Assembly (NCBI GenBank): GCA_946405565.1
Contig: CAMJHU010000187.1
Location: 1-5,114, forward strand
Direction of reading: 5' to 3'
DNA from: an uncultured Clostridia bacterium
Lineage (GTDB): Bacteria; Bacillota; Clostridia; Oscillospirales; Acutalibacteraceae
DNA: 5,114 nucleotides
A program made the position numbers and the translations under genes. Positions 1 to 5,097 of the stretch are shown piece by piece; positions within the stretch are counted from its first letter, which is position 1; every line of letters begins with the position of its first letter. Under the pieces are notes generated by a model. The model had not been told where the DNA came from and did not search any database. It saw only the letters and a program-made list of their open reading frames with translations.

Positions 1-1580
1 TTGTCAATCAGATCGGCATAACATTTCTCGGTGATTTTTTTGCACACGGTATAGAAATGATAGTCGTCCACATATCCGATGGCGCCGCTGGTCATGACCA
101 CCACGCCGCTCTTCTGCTGCTCGTCATAACACACACTCGCGTAAACGCCATAGGCATTGCCGCCATGATAATAGAGGTCATGCCCTTCCACATAGGCGGT
201 GGTCTTTTTGAAGCCGAGACAGTAACGGAACTTGTCGTCCTTGAGATATTCCTTTTCGACTTCCTTCACCGCGTCCTCCGACAGCACGCGGATATTGCCG
301 TACATACCGTCATTGATAAAAATCGTCACCAGCTTGGCGTAATTCTGGGGGCTGATAATCAGACTGCCCTGCGCGAGAATATAAGTCTCGCCGGGTTCGC
401 GGATGACCCTGTCCTTGACCAGCACCGAACGGGCGCGCGCCACCTTGTCCACCTTGTAGCAGTCCGCGACGTTGTTTTTGTCCTTCAGGCTCTGTCCGCC
501 GAAGGCGGCGTCCATGCCGAGCCGCTGGAACAGCACCGAGTCGGTGAAATAGATGTAGGGCATATTGGTGATGACCTCGTCGAGCGAGCCGACAATGCCG
601 AAGCCGGAATTGCTGTAAGAGAATTCCTTACCGGGCTGCTGGCTCTTGTAGCTTTTGAGATTGACCACGAGGTCCTTGAGCCGTTCGCCCGCGTTGCTGC
701 CGGTATAGATGATATACTCGTCATCGAGGGAAGACGTATGGTTGAGCAGCATACGCGGCGTGATTTCGGTCTTGGGAAAAAAGGGATTGCGGAATTTGTA
801 ATGGAAATAATCCTCCACATTGCGGTCGAGATCGAGCTTGCCCGCGTCCACCAGCGTCATGGTGGAGAGGGTGGAGATGATCTTGGAGAGCGACGCGGGA
901 CGGAATTTGGTATCCGCGTTGATTTTTTTGCCCTGCTGCTTGTTGGCATAGCCATAGGAATAGGTGTACTGCACGGTGCCGTCCTTGATGACCGCGACGC
1001 CCACGCCCATCGCGCTGTAATCCTGACAGATTTTCTTGAGGGCGGACGCGGAAGAGCCGGTCAGCTCGGTGGGCTGATGGGGGTCGATCAGCGCGGGTTC
1101 CTCCTGCCCCTCGCGGACGACGTAATATTTGTCAATCCAGCCGAAGCAGCTTTTAATGTATTCGATGCGGTAAAAATCGCCGCTGGTTTCCAGCACTTCA
1201 AAGGACTGTCCTTTATGGGCGGTGTTCTGGAGCTTCTTCTTACCGCCGGGTTCGGAGCAGAGCGGCGCGACGGTAAATTTGACCGTCACCTGAAAGCCGC
1301 TGTCGGGTTCCTCGGAAGAGACGTCCCCTCCGCCGAGAACAGTGGAAACCGTACCCGGCGTTTTGGGCGCAAACAGTCCCGCCATGACCTTCGCGTAATC
1401 GACGGGCGAAAGTATAAAGGTAATCACGATACTGAGCGTCACGATCACCGTCAGACCTACCGTGCCGATACCGCGCAGACGGTTGCCGCGATAATATTTC
1501 AGATATTGACGGCGCTTGTCCTCCCAGAAAGGCGCGGGTTCACCGCTGTTCCGGGTGCTTTTTTTGTCAGATTGCCGCAT
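1..1580 (-). CDS. Membrane-anchored SH3 / beta-lactamase-family serine hydrolase (partial, 3' end off window)
   Basis: 526 codons are visible from an ATG at 1580, and the frame is still open at the left edge. The N-terminus is short, charged and cytoplasmic. One hydrophobic segment at about residues 37-58 follows, with no cleavage site, so it is a type II anchor with the rest outside the cell. Residues 97-157 look like a bacterial SH3 domain (VTVKFTVAPLCSEP, then FYRIEYIKSCFGWID). Residues 175 to the end match the serine beta-lactamase / D,D-peptidase fold: SxxK as S230-L-S-K233, YxN as Y322-S-N324, and H472-G-G474 in place of KTG. All three motifs are present in order, so the enzyme should be active. 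By family it would be a D-Ala-D-Ala peptidase, an esterase or another peptidoglycan-related hydrolase. The HxG third motif argues against a true beta-lactamase. The substrate cannot be read from the sequence. The last visible helix resembles the family's C-terminal helix, so few residues should be missing. It has its own promoter. Confidence 0.88.
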   Translation of the reverse strand, partial: MRQSDKKSTRNSGEPAPFWEDKRRQYLKYYRGNRLRGIGTVGLTVIVTLSIVITFILSPVDYAKVMAGLFAPKTPGTVSTVLGGGDVSSEEPDSGFQVTVKFTVAPLCSEPGGKKKLQNTAHKGQSFEVLETSGDFYRIEYIKSCFGWIDKYYVVREGQEEPALIDPHQPTELTGSSASALKKICQDYSAMGVGVAVIKDGTVQYTYSYGYANKQQGKKINADTKFRPASLSKIISTLSTMTLVDAGKLDLDRNVEDYFHYKFRNPFFPKTEITPRMLLNHTSSLDDEYIIYTGSNAGERLKDLVVNLKSYKSQQPGKEFSYSNSGFGIVGSLDEVITNMPYIYFTDSVLFQRLGMDAAFGGQSLKDKNNVADCYKVDKVARARSVLVKDRVIREPGETYILAQGSLIISPQNYAKLVTIFINDGMYGNIRVLSEDAVKEVEKEYLKDDKFRYCLGFKKTTAYVEGHDLYYHGGNAYGVYASVCYDEQQKSGVVVMTSGAIGYVDDYHFYTVCKKITEKCYADLID

Positions 1581-1591
1581 AGCGGAGCTGT

Positions 1592-1597
1592 CACCTC
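1592..1597 (-). promoter_or_regulatory. Ribosome binding site of the serine hydrolase
   Basis: The minus strand reads GAGGTG, complementary to the 3' end of 16S rRNA, 11 nt before the ATG at 1580. The spacing is on the long side, but no better in-frame start lies closer, and this ATG gives a normal charged N-terminus before the membrane segment. Confidence 0.6.
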
Positions 1598-1649
1598 GTT
1601 TCGGTTGTCGGGCTGATGATTCGCCCGCAGCGCATAAATGCTTCTTTTT

Positions 1650-1678
1650 ATTATAGCAAATTCTCCTTGGCAATACAA
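1650..1678 (-). promoter_or_regulatory. Sigma-A type promoter with extended -10 for the serine hydrolase
   Basis: On the minus strand, TATAAT (1650-1655) is preceded by TGC, giving an extended -10. A partial -35, TTGTAT (1673-1678), lies 17 bp upstream. Transcription should start near 1643, giving a leader of about 63 nt to the ATG at 1580. The promoter lies just downstream of the htpG terminator, so the hydrolase is an independent transcription unit. The perfect -10 and TG extension compensate for the weak -35. This is a prediction from sequence only. Confidence 0.72.
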
Positions 1679-1689
1679 GGGGAAAACGC

Positions 1690-1732
1690 AAAAAAAACAG
1701 GCTTGACGGTAAAACCGGTCACGCCTGTTTTT
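1690..1732 (-). terminator. Rho-independent terminator of htpG, potentially bidirectional
   Basis: A hairpin pairs 1693-1702 with 1723-1732 (core CAGGC/GCCTG). After one T/C mismatch it continues as TGAC/GTCA (1704-1707 with 1718-1721), with a small AAA loop. On the minus strand the stem runs into eight T residues (1697 back to 1690), a classic terminator for htpG. The + strand also has five Ts after the stem, so it could stop transcription both ways. It now lies about 195 nt past the htpG stop codon because a mobile element sits in between; without that insertion the gap would be about 30 nt. Confidence 0.88.
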
Positions 1733-1758
1733 GGCATGGTGTGTGTTTCTTTTTGTAA

Positions 1759-1770
1759 GAGCCTGTTCAG
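1759..1770 (+). repeat. Left terminal inverted repeat of the MITE
   Basis: GAGCCTGTTCAG is an exact 12-bp match to the reverse complement of 1908-1919. It is preceded directly by the TAA target duplication at 1756-1758. Beyond 12 bp the match continues with gaps (ATTCTCCGCG against AATCTCTCCGCA). Confidence 0.85.
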
Positions 1771-1907
1771 ATTCTCCGCGTATGCGGATTGCGCCGTCAG
1801 ATTTTTCGCCAGATGAAGCCAAAACCGCAGGCAATACTTTGTGTATTAACGAGGATTTTGGCAAAATATGGCGGAAAATATGCAAGCAAGACGCGTGCGG
1901 AGAGATT

Positions 1908-1919
1908 CTGAACAGGCTC
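1908..1919 (-). repeat. Right terminal inverted repeat of the MITE
   Basis: CTGAACAGGCTC on the + strand is the exact reverse complement of the left end. It is followed directly by the second TAA copy at 1920-1922. The htpG stop codon begins only a few bases further right, at 1928-1930. Confidence 0.85.
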
Positions 1920-1927
1920 TAAGGGTG

Positions 1928-3829
1928 TTACTCCGCCAGCAGCGAGCAAACCGCGTTGGCATACGCCACGGGATCGTCAATCCCCACGCCCTCAATGAGC
2001 GACGCCTGCGCAAACAGCACGTCGGTCAGCTTGGCAGCCTTTTCCCTGTCCTCGGCATACGCCTTGGTCAGCACCGCAAAAATGGGATGGCGGGGATTGA
2101 GTTCCAGCACTCGTTCCGCGTGGATTTTCTCGCTGTTATTGGGCATGGCGTTGAGTACCTTTTCCATTTCGAGCGAGATATTGCCGTCGGCAGTCAGACA
2201 AACCGGGTGGGTCTTGAGGCGGCTGGAAAGACGTACCTCCTTGACGCTGTCGCCCAGATGCTCCTTCATGAAGGCAAACAAATCCTTGCTTTCCTCGGCG
2301 GTCTGTTTGATTTCCTCCTGCTCGCCTTCGTCCTCCACGTCCAGCCCCGCGTCGGACACCGAGCGGAATTCCTTCTCTTTGTAGAGGTGCATGGACTTGA
2401 TGACGAATTCGTCCGGCTCATCGGTCAGGTAGAGAATCTCATAGCCCTTGTCGCGGAGCAGCTCCGTCTGGGGCAGCAGGTCGAGCTTGGCGGTGGATTC
2501 GCCGCAGGCATAATAGATATACTTCTGGCTCTCCTTCATGCGTCCCACATATTCGTCAAGCGTGACAGGCTTCTTCTCGGAGGAAGAATAGTAGAGCAGC
2601 AAATCCTGCAGCAGTTCCTTCTTCATGCCGTAGGAGCTGTAAATGCCGAGTTTGATTTGCAGACCGAAATTCCTGAAAAACGCTTCGTACTTCTCGCGGT
2701 CGTTGCGCTGCATACTCAGCAGTTCCGACTTGATCTTCTTCTCCAGACTGCCCGCAATCGCCTTGAGCTGACGGTCATGCTGGAGCATTTCGCGGCTGAT
2801 GTTGAGCGAGAGGTCGGGGGAATCCACCAGACCCTTGACAAAACTGAAATAATCCGGCAGCAGGTCGGCGCATTTTTCCATGATCATCACGCCGTTGCTG
2901 TAAAGCTGCAAGCCCTTCTCGTAATCCTTGCTGTAATAATTAAAGGGCGCGCGGGCGGGAATGAACATCAGCGCGGTATAGGTGACGGCGCCCTCGACAT
3001 TCTGATGAATGCAGCGGGCGGGGTCCTCGTAATCGTTGAACTTACCCTTATAGAATTCCTCATATTCCTTTTCGCCAAGCTCCGCCTTGGTCTTCTTCCA
3101 GACAGGAATCATACTATTGACAGTTTCATGATCGACATAGGTCGCGTATTCTTCCTCTTCGGGATGGTCCTCGCCTTCCTCCCAGTCACGGGACTTTTCG
3201 ATGTCCATCGTGATGGGATAGCGGATATAATCGGAATATTTCTTGATCAGACCGCGCAGGGTATAGGTTTCCAGATAGCGGTCATAATCCTCATCCTCGG
3301 TCTTGTCCTTGATGTAAAGGGTGATTTCAGTGCCGTTTTCGGTCTTGTCGGCGGTATCAATGATATAGCCGTCCGCGCCGTCGGATTCCCAGCGCCACGC
3401 CTGTTCCTCCCCCACCGGCTTGGTGACGACCACAATTTTTTTAGCCACCATAAAAGCGGAATAAAAGCCCACGCCGAACTGTCCGATGATATCCACGTCG
3501 TCGCCGAGGTCATGCGCTTCCTTGAAGGCGAGCGAACCGCTGTTGGCGATAATGCCGAGATTGTCCTCCAGCTCCTGCTTGGTCATGCCGCAGCCCTTGT
3601 CGGTGATGGTGAGGGTACGCGCTTCTTTATCCACCACGATATTGATGGGCAGATCGTCGCGGTTCAGACCCGCGCCGCCGTTCTGGAGGGCGTTGTAATA
3701 CAGTTTATCCGTCGCGTCGCTGGCGTTGGAAATCAGCTCGCGCAGAAATATCTCATTGTGCGTATAAATCGAATGAATCATCATATCCAGCAATCGCTTG
3801 GATTCGGCTTTGAATTCCTTCTTTTCCAT
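1928..3829 (-). CDS. htpG: HtpG, bacterial Hsp90 molecular chaperone
   Basis: This 633-residue protein is an ATP-dependent cytosolic homodimeric chaperone and is full length for the family. The N-terminal GHKL ATPase domain (about 1-215) has E31, N35 and D38 in RELISNASDA, the nucleotide loop D77-K-G-C-G81-M, the glycine-rich lid motif GQFGVGFYS (116-124) and NGTEI (165-169). An acidic linker (about 211-235) leads to the middle domain, where LNISREMLQ supplies the conserved Arg346 and Gln350 that contact ATP. The C-terminal dimerisation domain runs from about 500. There is no MEEVD tail, as expected in bacteria. I chose ATG 3829 because family members begin MxKKEFxAES and it lies 11 nt after the AAAGGAAG site. 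An in-frame GTG at 3838 would add three residues but sits only 2 nt from that site. The gene has its own promoter with CIRCE, implying HrcA heat-shock control. All key residues are intact. Confidence 0.98.
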   Translation of the reverse strand: MEKKEFKAESKRLLDMMIHSIYTHNEIFLRELISNASDATDKLYYNALQNGGAGLNRDDLPINIVVDKEARTLTITDKGCGMTKQELEDNLGIIANSGSLAFKEAHDLGDDVDIIGQFGVGFYSAFMVAKKIVVVTKPVGEEQAWRWESDGADGYIIDTADKTENGTEITLYIKDKTEDEDYDRYLETYTLRGLIKKYSDYIRYPITMDIEKSRDWEEGEDHPEEEEYATYVDHETVNSMIPVWKKTKAELGEKEYEEFYKGKFNDYEDPARCIHQNVEGAVTYTALMFIPARAPFNYYSKDYEKGLQLYSNGVMIMEKCADLLPDYFSFVKGLVDSPDLSLNISREMLQHDRQLKAIAGSLEKKIKSELLSMQRNDREKYEAFFRNFGLQIKLGIYSSYGMKKELLQDLLLYYSSSEKKPVTLDEYVGRMKESQKYIYYACGESTAKLDLLPQTELLRDKGYEILYLTDEPDEFVIKSMHLYKEKEFRSVSDAGLDVEDEGEQEEIKQTAEESKDLFAFMKEHLGDSVKEVRLSSRLKTHPVCLTADGNISLEMEKVLNAMPNNSEKIHAERVLELNPRHPIFAVLTKAYAEDREKAAKLTDVLFAQASLIEGVGIDDPVAYANAVCSLLAE

Positions 3830-3840
3830 CAGAAACACAT

Positions 3841-3848
3841 CTTCCTTT
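3841..3848 (-). promoter_or_regulatory. Ribosome binding site of htpG (decides start)
   Basis: The minus strand reads AAAGGAAG. It is 11 nt from the ATG at 3829 and 2 nt from the alternative in-frame GTG at 3838, which favours the ATG. A third candidate, ATG at 3840, is out of frame and stops after three codons. Confidence 0.65.
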
Positions 3849-3859
3849 CATACTGCCGG

Positions 3860-3886
3860 TTAGCACTCTCATGTGTCGAGTGCTAA
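3860..3886. promoter_or_regulatory. CIRCE element (HrcA operator) upstream of htpG
   Basis: The + strand reads TTAGCACTC, then nine bases, then GAGTGCTAA. This matches the CIRCE consensus at all 18 arm positions with the canonical 9-bp spacer. HrcA binds CIRCE and represses heat-shock genes until misfolded protein titrates GroEL, which HrcA needs to fold. Here the operator lies about 10 to 35 nt after the predicted start of transcription, inside the leader and 30 nt before the ATG at 3829. A bound repressor would block the promoter, and the RNA could form a hairpin. No other CIRCE is in the window. Confidence 0.97.
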
Positions 3887-3893
3887 TTGATTG

Positions 3894-3907
3894 TATGACA
3901 TATCATA
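3894..3907. repeat. Small inverted repeat over the htpG -10 box
   Basis: TATGA (3894-3898) and TCATA (3903-3907) are inverted arms around a 4-bp centre, adjoining the larger inverted repeat. They cover the -10 hexamer and the predicted start of transcription. This may be chance in AT-rich sequence or part of a compound operator. Confidence 0.35.
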
Positions 3908-3930
3908 CCCCCTTGACACAGCGATGTCAA
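3902..3930 (-). promoter_or_regulatory. Near-consensus sigma-A promoter of htpG
   Basis: On the minus strand, a perfect -35 TTGACA (3925-3930) is 17 bp from the -10 TATGAT (3902-3907), one mismatch from consensus. Transcription should start near 3895, giving a leader of about 66 nt that contains CIRCE. Such a strong vegetative promoter fits repression by HrcA as the main control rather than an alternative sigma factor. Confidence 0.85.
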
Positions 3931-3935
3931 GGGGG
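3908..3935. repeat. Perfect 11-bp inverted repeat covering the htpG -35 box and spacer
   Basis: The arms CCCCCTTGACA (3908-3918) and TGTCAAGGGGG (3925-3935) are exact reverse complements separated by 6 bp. One arm contains the htpG -35 hexamer; the other fills part of the 17-bp spacer. It could be an operator for a second regulator, or the stem of a terminator for the DAHP synthase transcript. Against the second idea, no T-run follows the stem on the minus strand (TATGATATG follows). Confidence 0.75.
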
Positions 3936-3969
3936 CAATTATGAATTTTTATGGAATTTTGGTTTTTTT
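3936..3969. promoter_or_regulatory. Phased A-tracts upstream of the htpG -35 (possible UP element)
   Basis: AT runs are centred at about 3938, 3947, 3957 and 3966 (AATT, AATTTTT, AATTTT, TTTTTTT), spaced 9 to 10 bp, directly upstream of the -35 box on the minus strand. Helically phased A-tracts bend DNA, and AT-rich sequence here can bind the RNA polymerase alpha C-terminal domain. This function is inferred from position and composition. Confidence 0.45.
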
Positions 3970-3992
3970 CTTGCGTGGATTCGCGCACCCCA

Positions 3993-5015
3993 TCACAGCA
4001 GGTCGGCGATTTCCAGCACGAGCTGGCGGGACTTTTCCCAGCCGAGGCAGGGGTCGGTGATGGACTTGCCGTAGACGGTGCCGTCCACCTTCTGCGCGCC
4101 GTCCTCAATGTAACTCTCGATCATCAAGCCCTTGACCATGCGGGCAATATCGCCGTTGTGACGGCGGGAATGCAGGACTTCCTTGCTGATGCGAATCTGT
4201 TCGAGGTACTGCTTGTTGGAATTGCTGTGGTTCACGTCCACAATCACGGCGGGATTCATAAGATTGCGCTGGGCATACATCTCGTGCAGCAGAATCAGGT
4301 CTTCATAATGGTAGTTCTGCATGGAACGTCCGTGTTTATTGACCGAGCCGCGCAGAATCGCGTGTGCCAGCGGGTTGCCTTCGGTTTCCACCTCCCAGCC
4401 GCGATAGAGGAAGGTATGGCTGATCTGCGCCGCCTTGATGGAATTGAGCATGACGCTCAGGTCGCCGCTCGTGGGATTCTTCATGCCCACCGGTACGGCA
4501 ATGCCGCTCGACGTCAGACGGTGCTGCTGGTTCTCCACCGACCGGGCGCCCACCGCGATGTAAGAAAGCAGGTCGCTCAGATAGCGATAGTTTTCGGGAT
4601 AGAGCATTTCGTCCGCGCAGACAAAGCCCGTTTCCTCAATCGCGCGGGTATGCAGACGGCGGATGGCAATCAGACCTTCCAGCAGGTCGGGTTTCTTGGT
4701 GGGGTCCGGCTGGGTCGCCATGCCCTTGTAGCCCTCGCCGGTGGTACGGGGCTTATTGGTATAAATGCGGGGAATGATGATGATTTTGTCCTTGACCTGC
4801 TCCTGCAGCCCCACCAGCCGTCCGATATAGTCCATCACGGATTCTTCCTTGTCCGCCGAACAGGGTCCGATAATCAGCAGAAATTTATCGCTCTTGCCGG
4901 TAAAGACTTCGGCTATACGGGCGTCGCGCTCCGCCTTGATCTGTGCGCAGCGCTCCGAAATGGGGAACTGCTCCTTGATTTCCTGCGGAATGGGCAGCTT
5001 TCTGATAAAATGCAT
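3993..5015 (-). CDS. aroF: 3-deoxy-7-phosphoheptulonate synthase (DAHP synthase), type I-alpha
   Basis: The enzyme condenses phosphoenolpyruvate with erythrose 4-phosphate to DAHP, the first step of the shikimate pathway to aromatic amino acids, in the cytoplasm. The 340 residues form one TIM-barrel domain of the AroF/AroG/AroH type, close to the 350 of E. coli AroG. Motifs in order are GPCSAD (50-55), PRIYTNKPRTT (82-92), GAR (156-158), MKNPTSGD (178-185), LRGS (221-224), NHSNSNK (262-268), MIESYI (298-303) and GKSITDPCLGW (316-326). The expected metal ligands Cys52, His263, Glu300 and Asp321 are all present. The start is ATG 5015: upstream in frame there is no other start codon before a TAA. 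There is no fused chorismate mutase or ACT domain. The paralogue (F, G or H) cannot be decided, so the symbol is nominal. No other aromatic pathway gene is in the window. Confidence 0.96.
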   Translation of the reverse strand: MHFIRKLPIPQEIKEQFPISERCAQIKAERDARIAEVFTGKSDKFLLIIGPCSADKEESVMDYIGRLVGLQEQVKDKIIIIPRIYTNKPRTTGEGYKGMATQPDPTKKPDLLEGLIAIRRLHTRAIEETGFVCADEMLYPENYRYLSDLLSYIAVGARSVENQQHRLTSSGIAVPVGMKNPTSGDLSVMLNSIKAAQISHTFLYRGWEVETEGNPLAHAILRGSVNKHGRSMQNYHYEDLILLHEMYAQRNLMNPAVIVDVNHSNSNKQYLEQIRISKEVLHSRRHNGDIARMVKGLMIESYIEDGAQKVDGTVYGKSITDPCLGWEKSRQLVLEIADLL

Positions 5016-5027
5016 GGGGATTTCCAG

Positions 5028-5036
5028 CCTTTCCTT
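5028..5036 (-). promoter_or_regulatory. Ribosome binding site of the DAHP synthase gene
   Basis: The minus strand reads AAGGAAAGG, 12 nt before the ATG at 5015. It is purine-rich but not a perfect match to the 16S tail. The spacing is long, as for the other two genes here. Confidence 0.5.
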
Positions 5037-5062
5037 TAATAACTTATCACTTTAAACCGTTA

Positions 5063-5074
5063 CGCTTTCAAGCG
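5063..5074. repeat. Short palindrome in the DAHP synthase leader
   Basis: CGCTT and AAGCG are inverted arms around 2 bp, lying between the possible -10 and the ribosome binding site. It could be an operator half-pair or a small RNA hairpin, but 5-bp arms are near what chance allows. No T-box or leader peptide rich in aromatic residues is visible in 5016-5114. Confidence 0.25.
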
Positions 5075-5091
5075 CCGTCGTGCAATAAGTC

Positions 5092-5097
5092 AGTATA
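5092..5097 (-). promoter_or_regulatory. Possible -10 box for the DAHP synthase gene
   Basis: TATACT on the minus strand is one base from consensus and would place the transcription start near 5085, about 70 nt before the ATG. The matching -35 would fall just beyond the right edge, so it cannot be confirmed. A rival pair, TTGAAA (5066-5071) with GATAAG (5043-5048) at 17 bp, has a weaker -10 and would start transcription at the ribosome binding site. Confidence 0.35.

Larger units (their letters stand above)
1759..1919. mobile_element. 161-bp MITE-like element with IS5-type terminal inverted repeats
   Basis: Both ends carry the same 12 bp inward-facing terminal repeat, GAGCCTGTTCAG (1759-1770, and the reverse complement at 1908-1919). 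A 3-bp direct repeat, TAA, flanks it at 1756-1758 and 1920-1922, as a target-site duplication would. The similarity between arms continues, with small gaps, through nearly the whole element to a central hairpin AATAC-TTTGT-GTATT (1833-1847), so it is one long imperfect palindrome. There is no room for a transposase and no convincing coding sequence. From memory, the GAGCCTG end and a TNA duplication fit the IS5 family, IS1031 group; that assignment is inference. It should be a non-autonomous element moved by a transposase elsewhere in the genome. It is inserted 5 bp past the htpG stop codon. Confidence 0.82.

Noticed and set aside
57..1616. Long + strand open frame (519 codons) opposite the serine hydrolase
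   Set aside because: Same codon-register artefact. The minus strand gives a coherent membrane anchor, SH3 domain and catalytic motifs with its own promoter and ribosome binding site.
1616..1922. Small + strand open frames across the terminator and MITE
   Set aside because: They run through a terminator hairpin and a palindromic mobile element, lack good ribosome binding sites and show no protein-like pattern.
3830..3838. GTG at 3838 as the htpG start
   Set aside because: It adds only three residues not typical of the family and lies 2 nt from the ribosome binding site, whereas ATG 3829 gives the usual HtpG N-terminus.
1868..3886. Long + strand open frame (672 codons) opposite htpG
   Set aside because: It is in exact register with the htpG codons and is open only because htpG lacks TTA, CTA and TCA. 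The sense frame is a clear full-length Hsp90; the antisense product resembles no family I recognise and starts inside the MITE.
3890..3935. CtsR or sigma-B control of htpG
   Set aside because: No GGTCAAA-type heptad repeat and no GTTT/GGGTAT-type sigma-B boxes with proper spacing are seen. TGTCAAGGGGG shares only TCAA with the CtsR heptad.
3913..3945. Possible divergent + strand promoter using TTGACA at 3913-3918
   Set aside because: The -35 copy exists only because the inverted repeat mirrors it. The nearest -10-like sequence (TATGAA, 3940) is about 21 bp away, and no gene follows on the + strand.
3951..5039. Long + strand open frame (362 codons) opposite the DAHP synthase
   Set aside because: In register with the sense codons; the minus-strand product has every DAHP synthase motif.
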